Source of the DNA: UBA5972 sp964480735 | GTDB taxonomy: Bacteria; Pseudomonadota; Alphaproteobacteria; Rhodobacterales; Rhodobacteraceae | Direction of reading: 5' to 3' | Assembly (NCBI GenBank): GCA_964480735.1 | Contig: CAYZQS010000001.1 | Span: 33,777 to 97,776 of the forward strand | Length of the DNA stretch: 64,000 nt | In this document: piece after piece, positions 51,629 through 58,845 of the stretch | Numbering within the stretch: the stretch's first letter is position 1 | How the letters are laid out: each line of letters begins with the position of its first letter | Translations under genes and position numbers: made by a program | Notes under the pieces: model-generated | Told to the model about the DNA's origin: nothing | What the model saw: the letters and a program-made list of their open reading frames with translations, nothing else | The model's database searches: none

Positions 51629-52555
51629 ATGCGACTTTGGTATGCCTATTTTCGATCCGCCCTGATGGTTTTTATCGCCACAGCACTTTTGGCCGCCGCA
51701 CCGCTTGCGGCCAAACCCCTGAAAATATTGACCGATATCAGACCGATACAGGCCCTGGTGTCAGAGGTTACAGGTGGTGTTGTTCTGCCGGACATGTTGC
51801 TGACATCCGGTGTGGACGGGCATGATTTTGCCCTGAAACCCTCTGACCTGCGGAAAGTCCAGTCGGCGGACCTTGTCATCTGGGCGGGACCGGACGCCGT
51901 GCCGGGATTGGCCAAAATACTGGCACGGCCGGAAATATCTGTGAAATCATTGCGGCTTGATACCGTTACCGGAACACTGCATCTGCCTCTGCGCCACAGT
52001 GGCGTTTTTCGCGCGGCTGACGCCGCGATGGCAGAATTTGACGACCCGCACCGCTGGCTGTCACCCAAAAATGCCCGCTTGTGGATTGCTGCGATTGTCA
52101 AACGACTTGCCGCGCTTGACCCGGAAAACGCGCCGGTGTTTCGGGCCAACGCCGCCGGATTGGATATGGCGATTGAAATTGCCGAGGCTCAGATCTCTGC
52201 CGCGCTTGATCCCCATAAATCCCGCAGGTTTGTGCAATTTCATGACGCGCTGCAGTATTTTGAGATCGGTTTCGGGTTAAGGCCGATCGGATTTGTAACT
52301 GTCGGTGATGCGGATGCGGCCAGTCTGGGATCAATTGCCGAATTGCGTGAGGCGCTGATAAAGCATCAACCGGCCTGTGTTTTTGTGGCTCCGGGTGCGC
52401 AGGCCAAGCGTGCCTTGCCCCTGCTTGAAGGCACCAACGCGCGGTTGGGATTTGTTGATCCGCTGGGAACAACCGATGCGCAAAATCCGCAATCTTATGT
52501 TCAGCTGCTGCTGGATATTTCAAAAGGCTATGTTGAGTGCTTTGACGCCCTGTAA
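51629..52555 (+). CDS. znuA: Zinc ABC transporter periplasmic binding protein
   Basis: This 308-residue cluster A-I solute-binding protein has a signal peptide (about 1-28, ending L-A-A-K). Metal-binding residues are visible in D-G-H-D-F-A-L (His near 72), D-D-P-H-R-W-L-S, V-Q-F-H-D-A-L-Q-Y-F and a C-terminal Asp. The usual long His-rich loop of ZnuA is absent; only a short L-H-L-P-L-R-H is present. It delivers zinc to ZnuBC and is divergent from zur across the Zur box. Confidence 0.93.
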   Translation: MRLWYAYFRSALMVFIATALLAAAPLAAKPLKILTDIRPIQALVSEVTGGVVLPDMLLTSGVDGHDFALKPSDLRKVQSADLVIWAGPDAVPGLAKILARPEISVKSLRLDTVTGTLHLPLRHSGVFRAADAAMAEFDDPHRWLSPKNARLWIAAIVKRLAALDPENAPVFRANAAGLDMAIEIAEAQISAALDPHKSRRFVQFHDALQYFEIGFGLRPIGFVTVGDADAASLGSIAELREALIKHQPACVFVAPGAQAKRALPLLEGTNARLGFVDPLGTTDAQNPQSYVQLLLDISKGYVECFDAL

Positions 52556-52592
52556 AAAAGCGGCCCGGTTGCAACCGGACCGCCTGACTTTT
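52554..52592. terminator. Terminator between znuA and the YciI-like gene
   Basis: GCGGCCCGGTT and AACCGGACCGC (52560-52583) form a stem with one mismatch around GC. Minus-strand reading is followed by a six-T run (AAAAAA at 52554-52559), and on the plus strand CTGACTTTT follows. It probably acts in both directions. Confidence 0.75.
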
Positions 52593-52610
52593 CGCTATTC
52601 GTTAAGCGAT

Positions 52611-52922
52611 TTACATATCAAAGCATTCGGCAACCTCGACAGAGCCACCGTCGGCGATCATCGGGCAGTCTTTGGCCATTGCGGCGGCGGCGTCTATATC
52701 GGCGGCCTCTACCAGCGAGAACCCGGATATAGGGTTGGCACCACCGTCGTCGGCAACGCCGCTGCCGGAAACCGTTTTGGACATGCCAACCGGGTTTCCG
52801 CCGTCAATAACAGCGCTGCCAAGGCCGCCAAACCACGCCTGCCACTGGGCCATTACTTTTTCGCCCTCTTCCGGGCTGCTGGGGGCTTTGCCACCGTGAT
52901 ATGCAAAAATATATTTAGCCAT
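52611..52922 (-). CDS. YCII/DGPF-domain protein
   Basis: This 103-residue protein of the YCII-related family starts M-A-K-Y-I-F-A-Y-H-G-G and has G-M-S-K-T-V and S-G-F-S-L-V-E-A-A-D-I. Members often accompany sigma factors or ArsR regulators; the reaction is unknown. It is 20 bases after the SRPBCC gene stop, following AGGAGA, so it is co-transcribed with the ArsR/SRPBCC pair. Confidence 0.88.
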   Translation of the reverse strand: MAKYIFAYHGGKAPSSPEEGEKVMAQWQAWFGGLGSAVIDGGNPVGMSKTVSGSGVADDGGANPISGFSLVEAADIDAAAAMAKDCPMIADGGSVEVAECFDM

Positions 52923-52942
52923 GTTTCTCTCCTTTGGTTAAA

Positions 52943-53395
52943 TTAAACGCTTTCCTGCTCTTCCCGTGCCGCCATTTTTTCAAGTTTGCGCACAGAGGAC
53001 GTCCAGCCCGCATTATGCGCAGCGGCGGCTTCTTCGCTGACAAGTTCTTGGTGGTGAAGGCTGAATTCGGTGCCTCCGCCTGCTGCTGCACGTAGGGATA
53101 TGGTCACGTGGCTTTCATCGCCGCGCTTGCCGGTTTCATCGTGCCAGGCCCAGGTAAAGCCAACCGAACTGGGCGCTTTTACGTGGGTCACCTGACCTGA
53201 AACTTTCATCTCGCTGCCATCAGGCCGCCGCATAACCGAATGCCACGGGCCGGTTTTTGTGAAATCCAGCTCGCGGTCCGGCAGGCTGATGCCCTCGGGG
53301 CCCCACCATTCCAGCAGGTGTTCGGATTTGGTGATAAAGTCGAAAACTGTCGCCAAATCCGCATCCAGCACCCGGTTGACCGTCAATTCAGCCAT
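52943..53395 (-). CDS. SRPBCC (AHSA1-like) family protein
   Basis: This 150-residue START/SRPBCC fold protein has W-W-G-P-E-G-I and G-P-W-H-S-V-M-R-R-P-D-G-S-E, typical of the AHSA1 branch regulated by ArsR repressors. It may bind a hydrophobic ligand. Its start overlaps the ArsR stop by eight bases, showing an operon. Confidence 0.88.
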   Translation of the reverse strand: MAELTVNRVLDADLATVFDFITKSEHLLEWWGPEGISLPDRELDFTKTGPWHSVMRRPDGSEMKVSGQVTHVKAPSSVGFTWAWHDETGKRGDESHVTISLRAAAGGGTEFSLHHQELVSEEAAAAHNAGWTSSVRKLEKMAAREEQESV

Positions 53396-53717
53396 CGTCT
53401 TTTTCCTTCTTTTTCAACGCCTTTGCCAAACGATCAAGGCTGGTTTCCCAAAATTTACGGTGGTATTCGATCCAAGCGTTGATGCCCATAATGGCCTTTG
53501 GTTCCACAGTATAAAGCCGCCGCTGTTTGTCGACACGCTGGTTGATCACCCCGGCATTGCGCAGAACTTTCAGATGCCGCGAAATCGCGGGGGCAGAGAT
53601 GTCGGCCACAGCCTGCAAATCACCGGCACTGAGCTCTCCCTCATTTAAAAGACGCTCCACAATGGCAAATCGGGTGGTATCACCAAGGGCGGAGAACGTT
53701 TCTGGCAGGCGGGTCAT
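53388..53717 (-). CDS. ArsR-family transcriptional repressor
   Basis: This protein of about 109 residues has an ArsR winged helix-turn-helix (F-S-A-L-G-D-T-T-R-F-A-I-V-E-R-L-L and I-S-A-P-A-I-S-R-H-L-K-V-L-R-N-A). No cysteine metal site is seen; members next to SRPBCC genes sense unknown ligands. ATG at 53717 is preferred over a TTG at 53729. A 17-bp inverted repeat upstream is a likely self-operator. Confidence 0.88.
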   Translation of the reverse strand: MTRLPETFSALGDTTRFAIVERLLNEGELSAGDLQAVADISAPAISRHLKVLRNAGVINQRVDKQRRLYTVEPKAIMGINAWIEYHRKFWETSLDRLAKALKKKEKDDG

Positions 53718-53738
53718 GGTCTTTTTCAACTTTAATTT

Positions 53739-53755
53739 CTAATTTGGTTAATTAG
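53739..53755. promoter_or_regulatory. Inverted repeat upstream of the ArsR operon
   Basis: CTAATT and AATTAG pair around TGGTT, and outer arms AACTTTA (53728-53734) and TAAAGTT (53759-53765) also pair. The site overlaps the probable promoter, fitting ArsR autorepression. Confidence 0.65.
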
Positions 53756-53803
53756 TAATAAAGTTAACAAAATAAGTCAACTGGCAATTATTTGGACGGC
53801 GGA

Positions 53804-54883
53804 TTACAGCGCATCAAAATCCAGTACCAGATCGTCAGAAGTTGCCCGCGCCTGACAGGCCAAGGTAAACCCGGCGTCCGTTTCCCACTTTTCAAGCGAG
53901 TAATTCAAGGCCATTTCCGCCGAACCGCGCACCACTTTGCACCGGCATGTGCAGCACATGCCGCCCTTGCAGGAAAACGGCAGGTCAAGACCCTGCCTTG
54001 CTGCGGCTTCCAGCACGGATTCCCCGGCGCTGTTCACCGCGAACTTTTTGCGCGTGCCGTCCAGAATAATCTCGACGCTTGCGCCTTTTGCGGCGGCATG
54101 GGCGGCGGCGTTTGACGGCTTGGCCCTTGGTTGCTGGCCATCCGCAGGCGTGAAACGCTCAATTCTGATTTTGTCCGGGGCAACGCCGATGTTATTAAGC
54201 GCCACGGTGGCCTGGTCAATCATTTCACCGGGGCCGCACAGGAACACACCATCAGCGCCTATGGGATCTATCCCGCCGGTTCTGGCCAGTGCGGCGATTT
54301 TAGCGGCGTCAATCCGCCCGTTTAACAGGGGCACGTCCTGTTCCTCGCGGCTGAGGAGGTGCACAATCGTCAGGCGGCCCATGTAGCGGTCTTTCATGAC
54401 CTCAAGTGCCCTGCGAAACATAATCGTATCGGTCTGACGGTTGCCATAAACCAAGGTTATTTCCGCGCTTTCATTTGCTTGCAGCGTCGACGCGGCAATC
54501 GAAATCATCGGCGTGATGCCGGAACCGGCGGCCAACAGCAGATATTTGGCGGACTGACCGCATTTGGCGGTAAATCTGCCTTCCGGGGTCATCACCAAAA
54601 GATCGTCGCCAGCTTTTAGGGTTTTATTGGCAAAGCTTGAGAACACGCCATCGTCAACGCAGCGCACGCCGACGGTCAGATGGTCCGAATTTACCGGTGA
54701 GGAAATGGAATAGGGCCGCCGCACATCCTTGCCGTCAATCGTGGTGCGCAGCGTCAGGTATTGTCCGGGCGTAAAACTGAAATCCCGGCGCAGGCTCTGT
54801 GGAACGGTAAAGGAAATCGCAACCGAGTCCGGCGTGTCGCGCCTGATTTGGTTGATATTTAGTTTGTGGAATTTGGGGGCCAA
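53804..54883 (-). CDS. paaE: Phenylacetyl-CoA epoxidase reductase subunit
   Basis: This 359-residue reductase moves electrons from NADPH to the PaaABC oxygenase. It has a flavin domain (R-R-P-Y-S-I-S-S), an NAD domain (A-A-G-S-G-I-T-P-M near 115 and G-P-G-E-M-I) and a C-terminal [2Fe-2S] ferredoxin domain with C-K-G-G-M-C-C-T-C. The start is TTG at 54883 with GAGGAAA upstream, because no nearer ATG fits the family N-terminus. It ends the paaABCDE operon. Confidence 0.95.
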   Translation of the reverse strand: MAPKFHKLNINQIRRDTPDSVAISFTVPQSLRRDFSFTPGQYLTLRTTIDGKDVRRPYSISSPVNSDHLTVGVRCVDDGVFSSFANKTLKAGDDLLVMTPEGRFTAKCGQSAKYLLLAAGSGITPMISIAASTLQANESAEITLVYGNRQTDTIMFRRALEVMKDRYMGRLTIVHLLSREEQDVPLLNGRIDAAKIAALARTGGIDPIGADGVFLCGPGEMIDQATVALNNIGVAPDKIRIERFTPADGQQPRAKPSNAAAHAAAKGASVEIILDGTRKKFAVNSAGESVLEAAARQGLDLPFSCKGGMCCTCRCKVVRGSAEMALNYSLEKWETDAGFTLACQARATSDDLVLDFDAL

Positions 54884-54893
54884 CGGGATTTCC

Positions 54894-55394
54894 TCAGATA
54901 CATTTGAAATAGTCAAAGGGTTCACTGCACGCCAAACAGCGATATTGTGCTTTACAGGCAGTGGAGCCAAATTCTGACAGTTTTTCGGTTTCGCTGGCAC
55001 CGCATTTCGGACAGTCCACGGTTGTTTCACTAAACAATGCCCGGATCGAATTGCTGCCTTTTACCGGTGGAGCGATGCCGTAGGCGCGAAGCTTCCGTCG
55101 CCCCTCGGGCGTGATCCAGTCCGACGTCCAGGGCGGTGAAAACACCCGCTTGATCTTTGCTTCAAACCCCGCGTCCAGCAGGGCCGCCTCGATCGCCAGT
55201 TCGATGGCCAAAACCGCCGGGCAGCCGGAATAGGTTGGCGTGACTTCCGCGGTTGCCACATTTCCGGCCACCGATACATCACGCAGAATACCCAGTTCCG
55301 CCACGTTCACACAGGGCACTTCGGGATCAGGCACCCCGCCTGCGGCCAGCCATGCGTTGCGTTGGGTCAGGGCAGGTTTGGCCAAGGCTACCAC
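54894..55394 (-). CDS. paaD: Phenylacetate degradation iron-sulfur assembly-type protein
   Basis: This 166-residue protein matches PaaD, needed for PaaABCE activity, probably in metal centre maturation. It has the DUF59/MIP18 part (N-V-A-E-L-G-I-L-R-D-V, T-P-T-Y-S-G-C-P-A) and a C-terminal zinc ribbon (C-P-K-C-G and C-L-A-C). GTG at 55394 overlaps the paaC stop and gives the usual family length. Earlier frames read into paaC and were rejected. Confidence 0.92.
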   Translation of the reverse strand: MVALAKPALTQRNAWLAAGGVPDPEVPCVNVAELGILRDVSVAGNVATAEVTPTYSGCPAVLAIELAIEAALLDAGFEAKIKRVFSPPWTSDWITPEGRRKLRAYGIAPPVKGSNSIRALFSETTVDCPKCGASETEKLSEFGSTACKAQYRCLACSEPFDYFKCI

Positions 55395-56143
55395 GTCAGC
55401 CCCGGGTGTGCGCGTTGGACATATTGCAATTCTGCCAGAATATGCCCCATTGCTTCTGTATGCTGCCCGTACCTGCCACCGGTTTGCGGATAGGCAACCA
55501 CCGGCGCACTTAGCATCGCTTGCGCAAATATATCGTCGATGGATGTCTGCCAGCCATCGCGCAAATCGGCGCGGTTCGGCAGCACACCGTTTTTCGCACA
55601 TTCCGCAGCCGCCGCGGACATTTCAAACATCTCGCCTGTGTAAATATGCAAGGCCTCAACCGCGTCCGCCATTCGCCGCGCACTTTCTTCCGTGCCGTCG
55701 CCCAACCGGATAACCCATTCAGCGCAATGACGAACGTGATAGGCCATTTCCTTGACCGATTTACCGGCAATTCCGCGAACCACCTCGTCACCCAAGGCCA
55801 ACGCCGCCTGCCAGTACGCCTGCATAAAAGCGGCAAAATATAGCTGCCGCAACATCGTATGGGCGAAATCACCGTTTGAACGCTCCACCAGCAGGCAGTT
55901 GGTATATTCGGCTTCCAGCCGCAGATAGGCCAGATCATCCTCTGACCGGCCTTTTCCCTCTACTTCGCCCGCATAGGCGTACAGATTTCGCGCCTGCCCG
56001 ATCAAATCCAGCGCCAGATTGGACATCGCCAGATCCTCTTCAAGGATCGGACCCTTGCCGCACCATTCCGACAGCCGGTGGCCAAGGATCAGCTGGTCAT
56101 CCGCCAGTTCCAGCAGGGCCGTAAACAATGCAGGTTTGGCCAT
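55388..56143 (-). CDS. paaC: Phenylacetyl-CoA epoxidase structural subunit
   Basis: This 251-residue helical subunit has a ferritin-like fold without a complete di-iron site, as known for PaaC. It has L-A-D-D-Q-L-I-L-G-H-R-L-S-E-W near the N-terminus, D-L-I-G-Q-A-R and F-M-Q-A-Y-W. It scaffolds PaaA. ATG at 56143 shares its first base with the paaB stop; a GTG one codon upstream is also possible. Confidence 0.95.
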   Translation of the reverse strand: MAKPALFTALLELADDQLILGHRLSEWCGKGPILEEDLAMSNLALDLIGQARNLYAYAGEVEGKGRSEDDLAYLRLEAEYTNCLLVERSNGDFAHTMLRQLYFAAFMQAYWQAALALGDEVVRGIAGKSVKEMAYHVRHCAEWVIRLGDGTEESARRMADAVEALHIYTGEMFEMSAAAAECAKNGVLPNRADLRDGWQTSIDDIFAQAMLSAPVVAYPQTGGRYGQHTEAMGHILAELQYVQRAHPGLTW

Positions 56144-56427
56144 CACATATGGCCCACGTCGTCGGGGATGTCATAAAACGTCGGGTGGCGGTAAACTTTA
56201 TCCACCGCAGGTTCGAAATTCTCTGCCGCACGATCCGGGTCAGACGCCGATATCGCGGCCGAGGGTACAACCCACACTGAAAGTCCTTCGCCGCGGCGGG
56301 TATAGGTATCGCGTGCCGCCTGCAGCGCCATCACCTCGTCGGTGGCGTGCAAGCTGCCACAGTGTTTATGCGCCAGTCCGTTTCGCGGGCGGATGAAGAC
56401 TTCCCAAAGCGGAATGTTTTTGGACAT
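56143..56427 (-). CDS. paaB: Phenylacetyl-CoA epoxidase small subunit
   Basis: This 94-residue subunit has the PaaB signature P-L-W-E-V-F-I-R-P-R-N-G-L-A-H-K-H-C-G-S-L-H-A. It is thought to stabilise the AC heterodimer. ATG at 56427 follows AAAGGAA; the longer frame to 56559 lies inside paaA and was rejected. Confidence 0.96.
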   Translation of the reverse strand: MSKNIPLWEVFIRPRNGLAHKHCGSLHATDEVMALQAARDTYTRRGEGLSVWVVPSAAISASDPDRAAENFEPAVDKVYRHPTFYDIPDDVGHM

Positions 56428-56449
56428 CGAATGTTCCTTTTCGGCCATT

Positions 56450-57445
56450 TTATTCAGCGGCCATTTTACGGGCAGCGCGTTTTTCGGCAAACGCCGTTGC
56501 CGCGTCACGCACCCAATCACCTTCGGCCTGCGACGCCCGGTACGACCGGATGCGGTCACGGTTCATTATTCCACCGCCCTTGACCACGCGCCAGAACTCG
56601 TCCCAGTCGATTGCGCCAACCCGGTAGCCACCTCGGCCATCATTGAGGGCGTCGTCCCATTTCATATCCGGATCAGGCACTTTCAGCCCCAGTATTTCCG
56701 CCTGCGGCACCGTCGCATCAACAAATTTCTGCCGCAGCGCGTCGTTGGAGAACCGCTTTATCCCCCATTTGGTGTTTTGATCCGAATGCACAGAATCGCC
56801 GTCTGGCGGTCCAAACATCATCAGCACCGGCCACCAAAACCGGTTCAGCGAGGCCTGCGCCATTTCTTTTTGCGCGTCACTGCCCGCGCACAGCGTCAGC
56901 AGTATTTCGTACCCCTGCCGCTGGTGAAAGCTCTCTTCCTTGCACACCCGGATCATCGCCCGCGCGTAAGGTCCGTACGAACAGCGGCACAGCGGTATCT
57001 GGTTCATGATCGCCGCTCCGTCCACCAGCCAGCCGATGGTGCCCATATCGGCCCAGGATAACGTTGGATAATTGAATATCGAGGAATACTTGGCTTTGCC
57101 GGACAGCAGTTCATCGGTCATTTCCTCGCGCGACACGCCCAAAGTTTCGGCGGCTGAATACAGATACAACCCGTGCCCGGCCTCGTCCTGCACTTTTGCC
57201 AACAGGGCCGCTTTGCGCCGCAGGGTGGGTGCGCGGGTGATCCAGTTGCCTTCCGGCTGCATACCGATGATTTCCGAATGGGCGTGCTGGCCGATCTGGC
57301 GCACCAGCGTACGTCGATAGCCCGCGGGCATCGCGTCATTAGGCTCTATCTTGTCCTCGGCATCAATCCGCGCCTGAAACGCCGCCAGAAATTCTTCTGA
57401 CTCGTCTGACGAAGAATCGGCACCGATCAATCCCTGCGCATACAT
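56450..57445 (-). CDS. paaA: Phenylacetyl-CoA epoxidase catalytic subunit
   Basis: This 331-residue di-iron oxygenase subunit epoxidises phenylacetyl-CoA. The di-iron ligands are visible in V-Q-D-E-A-G-H (near 89) and K-E-E-S-F-H-Q (near 168). Other conserved stretches include R-R-T-L-V-R-Q-I and H-S-D-Q-N-T-K-W-G-I-K. ATG at 57445 has CAGGAG upstream. It heads paaABCDE and is divergent from a PaaI-like gene. Confidence 0.97.
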   Translation of the reverse strand: MYAQGLIGADSSSDESEEFLAAFQARIDAEDKIEPNDAMPAGYRRTLVRQIGQHAHSEIIGMQPEGNWITRAPTLRRKAALLAKVQDEAGHGLYLYSAAETLGVSREEMTDELLSGKAKYSSIFNYPTLSWADMGTIGWLVDGAAIMNQIPLCRCSYGPYARAMIRVCKEESFHQRQGYEILLTLCAGSDAQKEMAQASLNRFWWPVLMMFGPPDGDSVHSDQNTKWGIKRFSNDALRQKFVDATVPQAEILGLKVPDPDMKWDDALNDGRGGYRVGAIDWDEFWRVVKGGGIMNRDRIRSYRASQAEGDWVRDAATAFAEKRAARKMAAE

Positions 57446-57459
57446 TTGGGAAAACTCCT

Positions 57460-57516
57460 GTTACACTCAGTCTAGTATACGTTACAAAATTCCTTGTTTC
57501 AAGATATTTTCGTAAC
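57460..57516. promoter_or_regulatory. GTTAC half-sites in the paaA/thioesterase divergent promoter
   Basis: GTTAC occurs at 57460-57464 and 57481-57485, and its complement GTAAC at 57512-57516. GTTACAAAAT and ATTTTCGTAAC form an imperfect inverted repeat. This is a candidate site for the PaaX-like or another paa regulator. Confidence 0.4.
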
Positions 57517-57532
57517 ACAACAGGGAAAATAC

Positions 57533-57964
57533 ATGTCTGAATTCGGAACCAAGCAGATGCAGGACCTTTTAAGCGGCGCGTTTGCGCCCTGGGTCAAGGA
57601 TCTGAATATTAACGTGACCTCGCTGTCAGGCGAAGGAGCGATGTTCACCCTGCCCGCCAGTGCCACACTGGTGCGTGGTGGTGGTGCGGGACCACAGGTG
57701 GTGTGCGGTCAGGCGCTTGCCGCCGCCGCTGACACGGCCTCTGTGTTGACCCTAAGCGGGCTGAACGGCCGGTTTCGCAATTGCACCACGGTGGATATGA
57801 CCTGCCACTTCATGCGCCCGCTGATGCTTGCGGATGTGGATATGTCCATCACCGCCCTGTCAAACGGCCGCCGCATGGCAGTGACCCGCACCGAATTTCG
57901 CGCGCGCGACAACACCAAAATCGCCGCCACCGCCACCTGCACATTTGCTTATCTGGAAGACTGA
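57533..57964 (+). CDS. PaaI-like hotdog thioesterase (first copy)
   Basis: This 143-residue hotdog-fold protein has V-V-C-G-Q-A-L-A-A-A-A-D-T-A near residue 55 and N-C-T-T-V-D-M-T-C-H-F-M-R-P-L near 80. It is likely an acyl-CoA thioesterase that clears stalled CoA intermediates. ATG at 57533 follows CAGGGA. It is divergent from paaA and its stop overlaps the paaX-like gene, so it is embedded in the paa cluster. It is distinct from the more canonical paaI at 60986. Confidence 0.87.
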   Translation: MSEFGTKQMQDLLSGAFAPWVKDLNINVTSLSGEGAMFTLPASATLVRGGGAGPQVVCGQALAAAADTASVLTLSGLNGRFRNCTTVDMTCHFMRPLMLADVDMSITALSNGRRMAVTRTEFRARDNTKIAATATCTFAYLED

Positions 57965-58836
57965 TCCAAACCACCGAACCGTTTGAATAAGTCAGGCCCC
58001 GGCGATGGCAGACCTTCAAGACCGGCGGCGGCGTCCAGCCATGTTTCCGAGGAACCCAAAACAGCACTGTAAAGCGCGACGACCAGATCAAGACAATCGG
58101 CACCCGGCCAGTCCGCGGGCGCCATTTCGAACGGCAATTCAGGGTAACGCAATACAATCCGCCGCCAGTAATGAACCAGCAACGTGCGCAAGGCAAAAGC
58201 ATCCAACGGCGCCAATGCGTTTGTTTCACCCACAGCTGGCTGCCGGAACTTTTCCAACATGTCTTCATAGTCACGCCGTTGCGCGCGCAAAGTTGGAAGA
58301 TCAAACACTGCCCGGGGCACGGGCCCAAAGGCGCATTTGGCTGTCAGAATTTTTCGCGCGGCAAGCCATTCCCCGTCCGGCAGGTCCACGTCAGCCCAAA
58401 CATAGGCACCTGTTGCAAGAACCCGCCCCTGATTTTTGCCAACCTCGCGGTCCAGCCGTGCCCGCGCCTCGCCGTTGCCGCCAATCAGCACACCCAGAAC
58501 CGCCTGCCCGGCCTGCGCCTTCTTATTGGGGCTAAATATCCGGTCCGTCGCCAGCCCAAACGCGGTCTCGCCAGAGGCACTCAGCCGGTAAAAACTGGCC
58601 CTGCCCTGCCGCTCGCGCACCAGCCATTGCTCTTTGACCAAGCGGGACAGCGCCGTGCGCAGCGCACCTGCCTCAATTCCCAGCCGCCCCATTACCGCTT
58701 GCAGACGCGCCGCGGAAATTCGCCCGCCGCGCGGCTGCACCGCGTCACCAAACACCGTGATCACCAAAGACCAGACCCGCGGCCGGCCCGCTGCGTGAAA
58801 TTCCGCAATCAACTTATCCAAGGGCGCATAGCTCAT
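57949..58836 (-). CDS. paaX: PaaX-family phenylacetate-responsive repressor
   Basis: This 295-residue regulator has the PaaX N-terminal winged helix (S-L-V-I-T-V-F-G-D-A-V and L-R-T-A-L-S-R-L-V-K-E-Q-W-L) and the long PaaX C-terminal domain. PaaX represses paa genes and releases on phenylacetyl-CoA. It lies nine bases after paaZ, so it is co-transcribed with it. Residues 100-106 are encoded by a sequence that resembles the intergenic element at 16397-16421. Confidence 0.9.
   Translation of the reverse strand: MSYAPLDKLIAEFHAAGRPRVWSLVITVFGDAVQPRGGRISAARLQAVMGRLGIEAGALRTALSRLVKEQWLVRERQGRASFYRLSASGETAFGLATDRIFSPNKKAQAGQAVLGVLIGGNGEARARLDREVGKNQGRVLATGAYVWADVDLPDGEWLAARKILTAKCAFGPVPRAVFDLPTLRAQRRDYEDMLEKFRQPAVGETNALAPLDAFALRTLLVHYWRRIVLRYPELPFEMAPADWPGADCLDLVVALYSAVLGSSETWLDAAAGLEGLPSPGPDLFKRFGGLDQSSR
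58516..58541 (-). repeat. Element-like segment inside the paaX-like gene
   Basis: CGCCTTCTTATTGG, four bases, then AAATATCC on the plus strand. On the coding strand it encodes R-I-F-S-P-N-K-K-A. The matching intergenic sequence is at 16397-16421. Confidence 0.45.
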
Positions 58837-58845
58837 CCACGCAAC

